64,000 nt of DNA from Cellulomonas phragmiteti (GCF_016862775.1 NZ_BONP01000003.1:62001-126000); one strand, 5' to 3'; positions 16,973 through 25,224 are shown, counted from the first letter of the stretch. Made by a program: numbers and translations. The notes: generated from the letters alone by a model not told the origin.

Positions 16973-17404
16973 ATGCCCCCCAAGAAGAAGGTCACCGGGC
17001 TGATCAAGCTCCAGATCAACGCCGGTGCCGCGACCCCCGCGCCGCCGATCGGCCCCGCGCTGGGTCAGCACGGCGTCAACATCATGGAGTTCTGCAAGGC
17101 GTACAACGCGGCCACCGAGGCCCAGCGTGGCAACGTCATCCCCGTCGAGATCACGGTGTACGAGGACCGCTCGTTCACCTTCATCACGAAGACGCCGCCG
17201 GCCGCCGAGCTGATCAAGAAGGCCGCGGGCATCGCCAAGGGGTCGCCGACGCCGCACACCGTCAAGGTGGGCTCGCTGACGACCGACCAGGTGCGCGAGA
17301 TCGCGACGACCAAGCTCGAGGACCTCAACGCGAACGACCTGGCGGCGGCCGAGAAGATCATCGCCGGCACCGCCCGGTCGATGGGCATCAAGGTCGAGGG
17401 CTGA
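16973..17404 (+). CDS. rplK: 50S ribosomal protein uL11
   Basis: uL11 forms the base of the L7/L12 stalk and the GTPase-associated centre with 23S rRNA. The 143 residues match the family length. The Pro-rich loop [16 protein letters not shown] (about 19-34) is the thiostrepton-contact region and looks normal. The ATG follows GGAAGG. It is paired with rplA 117 bases downstream. Confidence 0.97.
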   Translation: MPPKKKVTGLIKLQINAGAATPAPPIGPALGQHGVNIMEFCKAYNAATEAQRGNVIPVEITVYEDRSFTFITKTPPAAELIKKAAGIAKGSPTPHTVKVGSLTTDQVREIATTKLEDLNANDLAAAEKIIAGTARSMGIKVEG

Positions 17405-17520
17405 GTCCAGCCCCGCCAGCACCACCCCCGTCGGTGAGCGCGACCCGCGCTCACCGGCACGTGGCAGGGCCCGTGTGCGGCCCGGACGACCACGACTGCT
17501 GACACGAGGAGAACAAGCAG

Positions 17521-18237
17521 ATGGCCAAGCACAGCAAGGCGTACCGCGCCGCCGTCGAGAAGATCGACCCGGAGCGGATCTACGCCCCCCTCGAGGCCGT
17601 GCGCCTCGCCAAGGAGACGTCGACCACCAAGTACGACGCGACCGTCGAGGTCGCGTTCCGCCTCGGTGTCGACCCCCGCAAGGCCGACCAGATGGTCCGT
17701 GGCACGGTCAACCTGCCCCACGGCACCGGCAAGACGGCCCGCGTCATCGTGTTCGCCAACGGCGAGCGCGCCGAGCAGGCCCGTGCGGCCGGCGCCGACG
17801 AGGTCGGCGGCGACGAGCTCATCGCCAAGGTCGCCGACGGCTGGACGGACTTCGACGCCGCCGTCGCCACCCCGGACCTCATGGGCAAGGTCGGCCGCCT
17901 GGGCAAGGTCCTGGGCCCGCGCGGTCTCATGCCGAACCCCAAGACCGGCACCGTGACGATGGACGTGGCCAAGGCCGTGTCCGACATCAAGGGCGGCAAG
18001 ATCGAGTTCCGTGTCGACCGGCACGCGAACCTGCACTTCATCATCGGCAAGACGTCGTTCTCGGAGACGGCGCTCGTCGAGAACTACGCCGCCGCGCTGG
18101 ACGAGATCCTGCGTCTGAAGCCGTCGGCGTCGAAGGGCCGCTACATCGCCAAGGCGACGCTGTCGACCACGAACGGCCCCGGCATCCCGCTGGACCAGAG
18201 CAAGACCCGCAACCTCACGGAGGAGGACGCGGCCTGA
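17521..18237 (+). CDS. rplA: 50S ribosomal protein uL1
   Basis: uL1 forms the L1 stalk and in many bacteria represses its own operon by binding the mRNA. The 238 residues include the conserved [16 protein letters not shown] segment and [17 protein letters not shown]. The start ATG has GAGGAG upstream. In most bacteria rplJ follows; here a 5.5-kb non-ribosomal cluster and two terminators intervene. Confidence 0.97.
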   Translation: MAKHSKAYRAAVEKIDPERIYAPLEAVRLAKETSTTKYDATVEVAFRLGVDPRKADQMVRGTVNLPHGTGKTARVIVFANGERAEQARAAGADEVGGDELIAKVADGWTDFDAAVATPDLMGKVGRLGKVLGPRGLMPNPKTGTVTMDVAKAVSDIKGGKIEFRVDRHANLHFIIGKTSFSETALVENYAAALDEILRLKPSASKGRYIAKATLSTTNGPGIPLDQSKTRNLTEEDAA

Positions 18238-18256
18238 CGGTCGCCCCTCCCGCGTG

Positions 18257-18296
18257 ACGACGGCCCGGCACCCCGCGAGGGGCGCCGGGCCGTCGT
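18257..18296 (+). terminator. rplKA terminator
   Basis: ACGACGGCCCGGC (18257-18269) pairs with GCCGGGCCGTCGT (18284-18296), 13 bp, with an inner CCCC/GGGG pairing. It lies 20 bases after the rplA stop. Confidence 0.7.
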
Positions 18297-18331
18297 GCGT
18301 CGCGTGCCGTCCGCGCCGCGGGCACGCGGAC

Positions 18332-18362
18332 GGGGCCCGGTCCCCCCTGCGGACCGGGCCCC
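18332..18362 (-). terminator. terminator of the sigma/protease operon
   Basis: GGGGCCCGGTCC (18332-18343) and its complement (18351-18362) form a 12-bp stem. It lies 30 bases beyond the stop of the minus-strand 174-residue gene and convergent to rplA. Confidence 0.6.
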
Positions 18363-18392
18363 GCCGCACGCCGCGCGTGCGGCGTCAGCCCC

Positions 18393-18917
18393 TCACCAGG
18401 GCAGCCAGGCGGTCACGCACGTGCCGTCCGCGCTCCGGCAGACCAGGCGCACGGGTCCCTCGGGGCGGGCGTGGAGGCGGAAGTACCCCACCTCGTCGGT
18501 GTCGACGCCGGTGACGTCGCCGTCCGGCTGCCGCAGCTCGACGCGCCCGGGGCGTGCCGGGATGAGCTGCCCCTCGACCGCGCCGTCGGTGACCTCCACC
18601 TCGACACCCACGCCGTCGCCCTCGAACACCAGGGTCCGCGACGGCTGACCGCTGCGGTCCCGGACGCCCGCGAGCGCGCCGGCGGTGCGCGAGTCGTGGA
18701 CCAGCGCGAGCAGGAGCAGGTCCGTGTCCAGCTCGTCGCGCAGCGCGAGCATCCCGCGGTGCGCGTGGAAGGCCGTCGACGCCGCGGCCGTCACCCGTCG
18801 CGCCACGTCGGCCTCCGCGGTGGCGCGGGCGAGGTCCGACGCGAGGGCGTCGTCGTCGTCCCACGCGTCCGCCGGGCGCGGCTGCGGCAGGCTCACGTCA
18901 TCCGAGTGCCAGCACAT
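18393..18917 (-). CDS. conserved hypothetical partner of the sigma factor
   Basis: I cannot assign a named family to this 174-residue protein. The N-terminal 75 residues are charged and helical (DLARATAEADVARRVTAAAS, then AFHAHRG and DTDLLLLALVHDS). The rest is beta-rich, with a pattern like a carboxypeptidase-regulatory or transthyretin-like sandwich (GRVELRQPDGDV, TDEVGYFRLHARPEGPVRL). There is no signal peptide or membrane helix. The ATG has a strong Shine-Dalgarno (GAAGGAGG, 5 bases away) and overlaps the sigma gene by 20 bases, so the two are coupled. Position and size suggest an anti-sigma factor or adaptor, which is an inference only. Confidence 0.75.
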   Translation of the reverse strand: MCWHSDDVSLPQPRPADAWDDDDALASDLARATAEADVARRVTAAASTAFHAHRGMLALRDELDTDLLLLALVHDSRTAGALAGVRDRSGQPSRTLVFEGDGVGVEVEVTDGAVEGQLIPARPGRVELRQPDGDVTGVDTDEVGYFRLHARPEGPVRLVCRSADGTCVTAWLPW

Positions 18918-19539
18918 CGCGGCCTCCTTCGCCGAGCACGGCGCCGGACGGCACCGCGAGGTAGGTACGGATCGCCTCCGTCCGACGCAGCCGGGCCAGC
19001 CCCCGCTGCCGGGTGGGGCCGATCGACCCCACCGGGATCCCGAGGCGTGCGGAGACCTCCTGGTAGCTCGGCGGAGGGTCCGTCGAGAGCAGGAGGAGCA
19101 GCTCGCGCTGGTGCGCGGGCAGCTCCTCGAGCGCCGCGCGCAACGCCGCGTGGCGCTCGCTGCGCAGCAGCTCCCCGTCCAGCTCGGTGTCGTCCTGCGC
19201 GTCGAGGCGGCCGGTGGTGGGGTCCACCGGGATCGACCGACGCGACAGGTGGGTCATGCGGATGCACTCGTGCCGGGTGGCCGTGGAGATCCACCCCGGC
19301 AGCGCCTCCGGCTCCCGCAGGTCGCCCAGGTGCTCGAGCAGGTTGAGCCAGACGGTCTGCGCGACGTCCTCGGCCTGCTGCGGCGTGAGCCGGAACTGCC
19401 GCACGCGCGCCATCACGAGGTTGGTGTGACGTCGCACGATCTCCGACCACGAGCCCTCGTCGCCGGTCAGCGCGCCCGCCACCAGCTGCGTGGTGGTGCG
19501 GCGGTCGTACGGTCTGCCCAGCTGTTCCCGGCTGCTCAC
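18898..19539 (-). CDS. ECF-like sigma-70 family RNA polymerase sigma factor
   Basis: This is a two-domain alternative sigma factor of 213 residues. Region 2 spans about 20-90 (SWSEIVRRHTNLVMARVRQF, then QQAEDVAQTVWLNLLEHL and LPGWISTATRHECIRM). Region 4 spans about 135-195 (ALEELPAHQRELLLLL, YQEVSARLGIPVGSIGPTRQ, RGLARLRR), with a clear helix-turn-helix. The GTG start has AAGGAG 8 bases upstream. It lies between a signal-less subtilisin gene and the small coupled gene, with a TPR-CHAT gene divergent. It probably drives a dedicated regulon under proteolytic control. I do not recognise an ECF group number. Confidence 0.9.
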   Translation of the reverse strand: MSSREQLGRPYDRRTTTQLVAGALTGDEGSWSEIVRRHTNLVMARVRQFRLTPQQAEDVAQTVWLNLLEHLGDLREPEALPGWISTATRHECIRMTHLSRRSIPVDPTTGRLDAQDDTELDGELLRSERHAALRAALEELPAHQRELLLLLSTDPPPSYQEVSARLGIPVGSIGPTRQRGLARLRRTEAIRTYLAVPSGAVLGEGGRDVLALG

Positions 19540-19612
19540 GGCACGACTCCTTCGCCTGTCGGGTGCGCCCCGGAGCCCATCATGGCGCTCCGCGAGGCAG
19601 GTGCCCAGCACG

Positions 19613-21058
19613 TCAGGCCCCGGGCAGGATCTGCAGGGCCTTGCCGTAGCCCGCCACGGGCTTGCCGGCGGCGAGCAGCGCGTCCACCGCCTGCGGGCCG
19701 GTGACCCCGAGCTCGGTCATGGTGCGGGCGATCGCGCCCGACACCTGCGGCGCGGCGAAGGACGTGCCGACCCAGGACGCGAACGCGTTGGCGCCGAACG
19801 TCCGGCCCTCCCCGAAGGCCGGGTTCTGGGTGCCGGGGACGTAGGTGGAGACGACGTCCTCGCCGACGGTCGAGATGTCCACCCACGGCCCGTGGCTCGA
19901 CCAGGTCGTGGGCTTCAGGTCCGCCGTGAGGCCGCCGACCGCGACGACCCGGCCGAACGCGGCGGGCCACGTCGGCCCCGTGTCGCCGTAGTTGCCGGCC
20001 GACGCGACGAGGACGGTCGTGCTGCCGCGCTCGTCCTCGATGTCGCGGATCACGTCGAGCGCGGCACCCAGCGGGATCGACGCCTCGTCGAACAGGGTCT
20101 GCGTCCCCAGCGAGAGGTTGACGACGTGCGCGCCGTCGCGGACCGCGCGGACGAGCGCGCACGCGACGTCGAGCTCGCACCCCGCCCCGCCGGAGCCGAC
20201 GGCCTTGTACACGCGGATCTGCGCGCCGGGAGCGACGCGCGCGACGATGCCGGCGACGAACGTGCCGTGCCCCGCGTACACGTCGAGCCAGCCGTCGGCG
20301 GGGTCGGCGTCCAGCGGGTCGACGTTCGACTCGTCGCCGTGCGTGGCGGGGTCGTCGGCCGTGACCCGCGGGACGTCCGCGAGCCAGCCGTCGGTCCGCT
20401 GCTCGGGGGTGATGCCGGTGTCGACGACGGCGACGACGACGCCCTCGCCGTACCGCGGCCCCGCGCTCGCGTACTCGGGGAACGTGGCCACCTGCGGGGC
20501 GAACTCCCCGGTGTAGGGCTTCATGATCGGTCGTCCGCCGAGCGGCGTGACGTACGACATCGAGACCACGTGCCCGCGCTCCCGCCACGCCTCGACCAGG
20601 TCTCCCAGGCCCGTCGAGCCGGCGCCGTCCGTGCGGCGCAGGCGCACCACACGGCCCTCGAGCTCGGGGTGGTCCAGGGGCACCTCCGCCAGCCCTGCGG
20701 CCTGCGCCTCGGTGCGGATCTCCTCCCAGGTGCCCGGGGTCGCCAGGAGCTCGCCCGAGATCGGGAACACCTCGGCACCGTGATCGTTCGTCTCGACCTC
20801 CAGCTCGGGGGCGCCGCGTCGTGCCCACCCGGACCGGAGCCGGTCGACGACGGCCGCGCGGCGCCGCGCCACCGCCTCGTCGGGGTCGTCGGGGGACAGC
20901 GCCGCGCGCAGCCCGCGCAGGTACGGCGAGCCGGGCCCCGCGGGCCGCACCATCGCGGCCGCGGCCGGGCCGGTGCCGCGGCGGCGGCCCACCAGCCGGG
21001 CCCCGTACTCGTCGTCGTCGAACGGCCGCCCTGCGGGTCTGCGCGCGAATCGTGCCAC
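19613..21058 (-). CDS. S8 family (subtilisin-like) serine peptidase, cytoplasmic type
   Basis: This is a subtilase of 481 residues. The catalytic triad is complete: Asp213 in VVAVVDTGI, His264 in GHGTFVAG, Ser433 in GTSFAAPQVSG, with oxyanion Asn356 in SAGN. No signal peptide is present. The N-terminus is Arg-rich (MARFARRPAGR), followed by about 190 residues of unknown fold before the catalytic domain. The enzyme should therefore act in the cytoplasm unless exported by another route. The GTG start has GAGGAGGAG about 8 bases upstream; the frame stays open for 3 kb further upstream, but that is GC-rich shadow. It is the first gene of the minus-strand operon with the sigma factor and its partner. 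Confidence 0.9.
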   Translation of the reverse strand: MARFARRPAGRPFDDDEYGARLVGRRRGTGPAAAAMVRPAGPGSPYLRGLRAALSPDDPDEAVARRRAAVVDRLRSGWARRGAPELEVETNDHGAEVFPISGELLATPGTWEEIRTEAQAAGLAEVPLDHPELEGRVVRLRRTDGAGSTGLGDLVEAWRERGHVVSMSYVTPLGGRPIMKPYTGEFAPQVATFPEYASAGPRYGEGVVVAVVDTGITPEQRTDGWLADVPRVTADDPATHGDESNVDPLDADPADGWLDVYAGHGTFVAGIVARVAPGAQIRVYKAVGSGGAGCELDVACALVRAVRDGAHVVNLSLGTQTLFDEASIPLGAALDVIRDIEDERGSTTVLVASAGNYGDTGPTWPAAFGRVVAVGGLTADLKPTTWSSHGPWVDISTVGEDVVSTYVPGTQNPAFGEGRTFGANAFASWVGTSFAAPQVSGAIARTMTELGVTGPQAVDALLAAGKPVAGYGKALQILPGA

Positions 21059-21108
21059 GGGGTGCTCCTCCTCGGTGTCCGGTACCGTCCTGCCGCTGTG
21101 CAGAGGGG

Positions 21109-21122
21109 GGCGGTGCACCGCC
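21109..21122. promoter_or_regulatory. 14-base palindrome in divergent protease promoter region
   Basis: GGCGGTGCACCGCC is a perfect inverted repeat between the divergent S8 and CHAT genes. It covers the -35 position of the CHAT promoter candidate and lies about 50 bases upstream of the S8 start, so one bound regulator could control both directions. Confidence 0.45.
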
Positions 21123-21139
21123 TGATACGTCCGGCGCCC

Positions 21140-21145
21140 TAAAAT
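21140..21145 (+). promoter_or_regulatory. -10 element of leaderless CHAT promoter
   Basis: TAAAAT, an unusually AT-rich hexamer for this genome, lies 6 bases before the GTG start at 21152. No usable Shine-Dalgarno exists, which fits a leaderless message. No clear -35 is seen; its place is taken by the 14-base palindrome, suggesting activator or repressor control. Confidence 0.6.
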
Positions 21146-21151
21146 CTCAGG

Positions 21152-23842
21152 GTGCAGCCTGCCGAGCGGTCGTCGTCCACGGACACCTCCCGGGCGGAGC
21201 TGGTCGACGAGGCCCGGACGCTGGAGTCCGCGATCGACGTCGACCCCGCGGACGTACGCCGGCGCGCGGGTCGCGTGGTGGCGCAGGCGCGCCGGTCGGA
21301 CGTCCCGGAGGCGCTGGTCTGGGGCCTGCGGACCATCGCCGTGCTCGACCGCCTGGAGGGCGATCCGGCCGCCGCGGTCGCGCTGCTCGACGACGCCCTC
21401 GCGGTCGCGCGTCGGGCGGGGCTCCCGACGCTGTGCGCCTGGGTGCTGGCCTCCAGGTCCGTCACCCAGCTCGAGCTGGGCCGCACCGCGCGGGCCCGGT
21501 CGGACGCCGCGGCGGCGCTGGCGGTCGTGGACGAGCACCGCGCGCGCGACGCCGCGCTGGACGACCTGCACGCCCGGATCCAGCTCCAGCTGGCCGTCAT
21601 GGACCACAACGCGGGCCGGCTGGTGGAGGCGGAGGCGCGCTACCGCGCGGTCGCCCGCGAGGTCGAGCCGGGGGACCCGAACTTCGTGCGGGCGGCGAAC
21701 AACCTGGCGCTCGTGCTGGTCGCCCGGACCGCGTACGGCGAGGCGCTGCGCTGGGCGGAGCTCGCGGTCGACGGTGCCACCCGCCTGGGGCCGGCGCTGC
21801 GGTCGTGGCCGTACCTGACGCGCGCGCTCATCGAGGTCCAGACGGGGCGGCTCGGCGACGGCCTGCGTGACCTGGAGCGCGCCGCCCGCGCGTCCGAGGA
21901 GGCCGGGCAGTCGCCCGGGGAGTACTACGTGGAGTACGCGGAGACGATGCGCGAGCTGCGGCTCCTGCCGGAGGCGGCCGCGGCCGGCCGTCGCGCGCTG
22001 GAGGAGCTCGTCGCGGCGGGAGGCGGGCTGGTCGAGGTGGACGCCCGCATCTCGCTCGCGGAGACCCTGCTGCTGCTCGGCGACGCGGTCGGGGCGGCGC
22101 AGCAGGCGCAGACGGCCCGCGTCCGTGCCCGGGCGCAGCGACGCCCGGGTGCGCACGACCGGGCCGTGCTCGTCGCCGTCCGCGCGCGCGTGCGCGCCGG
22201 TGACGCCGGTCCGGCCGACCTCGCCGCCGTGCGCCGGGCCGCCGCGCGCCTGCAGCGTGCCGGCGAGCTGGGGCCGGCCGCCGACGCGCACCTCGAGGGC
22301 GGCCGGCTCGCGGCGGCGCTCGCGATGCCGCGGCGGGCCGAGCGGCACCTCGTGGCGGCGGCCGCGCTCGCCCGTCGGGGGCCGCTCTCGGTGCGCCTGC
22401 GGGGCCGGCTCGCGGCAGCGCTGTCGGGGCGCCTGGGCGGCGCGGACGACGACGTGCTGCGGCAGTGCCGGGCCGGCCTGCGCGATCTCGCGCGGCACCG
22501 CCAGGCCCTGCCGACGATGGAGCTGCAGGCGCTCGCCTCCGGGCACGGTGCCCAGCTGGGGGAGCTGGGGCTGGAGGTGATGGTGCGCCGGGGCGCGCCG
22601 GCGGCCGTGCTGCGCTGGATGGAGCAGACCCGTGCCGCCGCGCTGCAGGCGCGGCTGCCCGTGGCGGCGCCGGAGCCCGAGGGCGCGCAGGTCGCGTCGC
22701 GCGCGGGCGCGCAGGCGTCCTCCCCGGTCGGTCCGGACGCCACCGGCGACCGTCGGGCCGTCCGCCGGTCGGTGATCGTCGCCGACGACGAGCTCGAGGC
22801 CGACGCCCGACGGTCCGCGTGGCTGGAGGACACCGCGGACCGGGTCCCGACCGCCGGCCGGGTGCCGAGCCTGGCCACGGTGCGGGCCGCGCTCGCGGGT
22901 CGGGTCCTCGTCGAGTACGGGCGCCACGGCGACCGGTTCGTCGCGGTCGTCGTCGACGGCGCCCGGGCCAGGGTCGTCGACCTCGGACCGACCGCGGGTG
23001 AGGTCGCGGACGCGCTGCACGCGCTGGTCTTCGCGCTGCGCCGGATGGTCGACCCCAGCAGCGCCGCGGCGGCCGACGCCGCGCGCGCGAGCGCCGACCT
23101 GCGGCTGGTGCGGCTGCGCGCGGTCCTGCTCGAGCCGCTCGACCTGCCGCCCGACGCGGAGCTCGTCGTCGTGCCCGTCGGCGTCCTGCACGGCGCGCCG
23201 TGGTCGGCGCTCCACGACGGCCCGGTGGCGCTCGCGCCGTCGGCCGCCGCCTGGTTGCGGACGCGGGAGCGGCCCGCCGCCCCCGCGGGACCCGTCGTGC
23301 TCGTCGCCGGGCCCGACCTGCGGGGCGCCCAGGACGAGGTGGAGGCGCTGCGCGCGCTCCACCCCGGGGTGCGCGTCCTCGGCGCCCACGACAGCCACGC
23401 GGACGCGGTGGTCGCCGCGGTCGCCGACGCGGATCTCGCCCACCTCGCGTGCCACGGCACGCTGCGGTCGGACAACCCCATGTTCTCGGCCGTCGTCCTC
23501 GCCGACGGGCCCGTCACGGTGCAGGAGCTGCACCGCTCGGGGGTCGCACCGCGCCGACTGGTGCTGGCGTCGTGCCACTCCGGTGCGGACGTCGCCTACG
23601 AGGGCGACGAGGTCCTCGGGCTGGTGTCGGCGATGCTGTCGCGGGGGACGGCGGGCGTGGTCGCCTCGATCGCCGCGGTGCCGGACGTCGAGGTGGTGGA
23701 CCTCATGCTGGCCCTGCACCGGCGGCTGGCGGCCGGCCAGACGATGGCCCGCGCGCTGCACGGGGCGCGCGGCGAGATCGACCGCGACATCCCGGCCGGG
23801 TTCGTCAACTGGTGCACCTTCAGCGCGCACGGCGCGGCCTGA
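21152..23842 (+). CDS. TPR-CHAT domain protein (caspase-like protease)
   Basis: This protein has 896 residues. The N-terminal 600 are Ala/Arg/Leu-rich helical repeats of the TPR type (for example LEGDPAAAVALLDDALAVAR, and GEALRWAELAVDGATRLGP). The C-terminal 300 form a CHAT domain, a clan CD caspase-like fold. The probable catalytic dyad is His768 in HLACHG and Cys808 in ASCHSGADVAYEG, both in the expected order and spacing. An MFSAVVLADG segment lies between them, and a C-terminal FVNWCTFSAHG ends the fold. No signal peptide is present. It is divergent from the S8 peptidase, sigma factor and 174-residue partner genes. TPR regions in such proteins usually sense a partner; the ligand and substrate are unknown. 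Confidence 0.92.
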   Translation: MQPAERSSSTDTSRAELVDEARTLESAIDVDPADVRRRAGRVVAQARRSDVPEALVWGLRTIAVLDRLEGDPAAAVALLDDALAVARRAGLPTLCAWVLASRSVTQLELGRTARARSDAAAALAVVDEHRARDAALDDLHARIQLQLAVMDHNAGRLVEAEARYRAVAREVEPGDPNFVRAANNLALVLVARTAYGEALRWAELAVDGATRLGPALRSWPYLTRALIEVQTGRLGDGLRDLERAARASEEAGQSPGEYYVEYAETMRELRLLPEAAAAGRRALEELVAAGGGLVEVDARISLAETLLLLGDAVGAAQQAQTARVRARAQRRPGAHDRAVLVAVRARVRAGDAGPADLAAVRRAAARLQRAGELGPAADAHLEGGRLAAALAMPRRAERHLVAAAALARRGPLSVRLRGRLAAALSGRLGGADDDVLRQCRAGLRDLARHRQALPTMELQALASGHGAQLGELGLEVMVRRGAPAAVLRWMEQTRAAALQARLPVAAPEPEGAQVASRAGAQASSPVGPDATGDRRAVRRSVIVADDELEADARRSAWLEDTADRVPTAGRVPSLATVRAALAGRVLVEYGRHGDRFVAVVVDGARARVVDLGPTAGEVADALHALVFALRRMVDPSSAAAADAARASADLRLVRLRAVLLEPLDLPPDAELVVVPVGVLHGAPWSALHDGPVALAPSAAAWLRTRERPAAPAGPVVLVAGPDLRGAQDEVEALRALHPGVRVLGAHDSHADAVVAAVADADLAHLACHGTLRSDNPMFSAVVLADGPVTVQELHRSGVAPRRLVLASCHSGADVAYEGDEVLGLVSAMLSRGTAGVVASIAAVPDVEVVDLMLALHRRLAAGQTMARALHGARGEIDRDIPAGFVNWCTFSAHGAA

Positions 23843-23888
23843 CGTGGGCGCGGCACGCGGTGGCGGACCGGGGCCGGGCGACGCGGAT

Positions 23889-23918
23889 TTGGTCGTTCCC
23901 GCGGGTGTGTCGTAGTCT
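23889..23918 (+). promoter_or_regulatory. candidate rplJL promoter
   Basis: TTGGTC (23889-23894), an 18-base spacer and TAGTCT (23913-23918). The start of transcription would fall near 23925, giving a leader of about 220 bases before rplJ. Confidence 0.5.
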
Positions 23919-23924
23919 CGTGGC

Positions 23925-24083
23925 GCCCAAGACCGCCGGTCGTCGGTCCGCTCGTCGGACCGGCCGAAGCTCCGCGACACGCGGGGGCCTGCGCAGGTGA
24001 GAGTTCGTCGCACGTGATCGTGCTGCTCGTGGCCGCGGCCCGTGCGGCGGTCGGTGTCCGAGCCCCGCGCCTGCGCGGGGCTC
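23925..24083 (+). ncRNA. ribosomal protein L10 leader RNA
   Basis: The long structured leader before rplJ has the features expected of the autoregulatory L10-binding mRNA element. Inverted repeats flank 23930-23975 (GACCGCCGGTCGTCGGTCC region), and the conserved-looking segment GGGGCCTGCGCAGGTGAGAG lies at 23983-24002. In this family the L10(L12)4 complex binds the leader and limits rplJL translation. The boundaries are approximate. The region ends in a strong hairpin at 24060-24083. Confidence 0.6.
24060..24083 (+). terminator. attenuator-like hairpin in the L10 leader
   Basis: GAGCCCCGCG, CCTG, CGCGGGGCTC form a 10-bp stem 60 bases before the rplJ ATG. It could attenuate transcription or form part of the L10 leader switch. 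Confidence 0.5.
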
Positions 24084-24143
24084 TCGTCATGTCTGCGGCA
24101 GCGTCGGACGACGCCCGGTGGCACCACCATCGGAAGGAATGCC

Positions 24144-24674
24144 ATGGCGAGGCCGGACAAGGCTGCCGCTGTCGCGGAGCTGACGGAGCGCTTCCGCGGC
24201 TCGAACGCGGCCGTGCTGACCGAGTACCGCGGGCTCACCGTCGCGCAGCTCAAGGCGCTGCGCAAGGCGCTCAGCGGTAACGCGCACTACGCCGTGGTGA
24301 AGAACACGCTGACCGCGATCGCGGCCAAGGACGCCGGCCTCGAGGGCCTCGACGACGCGCTCGCGGGCCCGTCGGCGATCGCCTTCGTCACCGGTGACCC
24401 GGTCGAGGCGGCCAAGGGACTGCGTGACTTCGCCAAGGCGAACCCCGCACTGGTCATCAAGGCGGGCGTCCTCGACGGCCGCCCCGTGACCGCTGCGGAC
24501 ATCACCAAGCTCGCGGACCTCGAGTCCCGTGAGGTCCTGCTGGCCAAGGCGGCCGGCGCGATGAAGGCCAAGCTCTACCAGGCCGCGTACCTGTTCACGG
24601 CTCCTGCCTCGCAGGCCGTGCGCACCGTCGAGGCCCTGCGCGTCAAGCGCGAGGAGTCCGACGCCGCAGCCTGA
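24144..24674 (+). CDS. rplJ: 50S ribosomal protein uL10
   Basis: uL10 anchors the bL12 dimers of the ribosomal stalk. The 176 residues begin [13 protein letters not shown] and contain the conserved [19 protein letters not shown] and [11 protein letters not shown] segments. The C-terminal helix for bL12 binding is present (about 140-176). The start has GGAAGGAA upstream. Confidence 0.97.
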   Translation: MARPDKAAAVAELTERFRGSNAAVLTEYRGLTVAQLKALRKALSGNAHYAVVKNTLTAIAAKDAGLEGLDDALAGPSAIAFVTGDPVEAAKGLRDFAKANPALVIKAGVLDGRPVTAADITKLADLESREVLLAKAAGAMKAKLYQAAYLFTAPASQAVRTVEALRVKREESDAAA

Positions 24675-24768
24675 GCCCGACGCTCCGGCCGCACGCTCAC
24701 GTAGCACGCCCAGCACCTCCCGCCGTCCGACCATCGGGCAGCGGGTCCGAACGGAAGGAACCGCCATC

Positions 24769-25158
24769 ATGGCGAAGCTCACCACCGACGAGCTCATCGA
24801 CGCGTTCAAGGACCTCACGCTCATCGAGCTGTCCGAGTTCGTGAAGGCGTTCGAGGAGACCTTCGAGGTCACCGCCGCCGCTCCGGCCGCCGTCGCGGTC
24901 GCCGCCCCGGCCGGCGGTGGCGCCGACGCCGAGGTCGAGGAGGAGAAGGACTCGTTCGACGTCGTCCTCGAGGCCGCCGGCGACAAGAAGATCCAGGTCA
25001 TCAAGGAGGTGCGCACGCTCACGAGCCTCGGTCTGAAGGAGGCCAAGGACCTCGTCGACGGCGCGCCGAAGCCGGTCCTGGAGGGCGTCAACAAGGAGAC
25101 GGCCGAGAAGGCCAAGGCTGCGCTCGAGGGCGCGGGCGCCACGATCACGCTCAAGTGA
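24769..25158 (+). CDS. rplL: 50S ribosomal protein bL12 (L7/L12)
   Basis: bL12 is the mobile stalk protein that recruits translational GTPases. The 129 residues have the N-terminal dimerisation helices ([20 protein letters not shown]), an Ala/Pro hinge (about 38-55) and the globular C-terminal domain ([20 protein letters not shown]). The length is normal. A GGAAGGAA Shine-Dalgarno precedes the ATG. Confidence 0.97.
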   Translation: MAKLTTDELIDAFKDLTLIELSEFVKAFEETFEVTAAAPAAVAVAAPAGGGADAEVEEEKDSFDVVLEAAGDKKIQVIKEVRTLTSLGLKEAKDLVDGAPKPVLEGVNKETAEKAKAALEGAGATITLK

Positions 25159-25163
25159 TCCGC

Positions 25164-25224
25164 GCCGGCCGTCAGGCCGGCCGCGTCGACGAGGCCCGGT
25201 CCCCCGCACGGGGGACCGGGCCTC
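25164..25224 (+). terminator. double-hairpin terminator after rplL
   Basis: A 7-bp hairpin, GCCGGCC-GTCA-GGCCGGC (25164-25181), is followed by a 15-bp perfect hairpin (stem 25191-25205 with 25210-25224, loop GCAC). It separates rplJL from rpoBC. Confidence 0.8.

Noticed and set aside
18393..23842. CRISPR array or Cas genes next to the TPR-CHAT gene
   Set aside because: No direct-repeat array and no Cas-like protein occurs anywhere in the window. The similarity to type III-E is limited to the TPR-CHAT plus sigma logic.
21059..24265. Upstream extension of the S8 peptidase frame by more than 1000 residues
   Set aside because: It lies opposite the CHAT gene, has shadow composition, and a strong Shine-Dalgarno marks the GTG at 21058 as the start.
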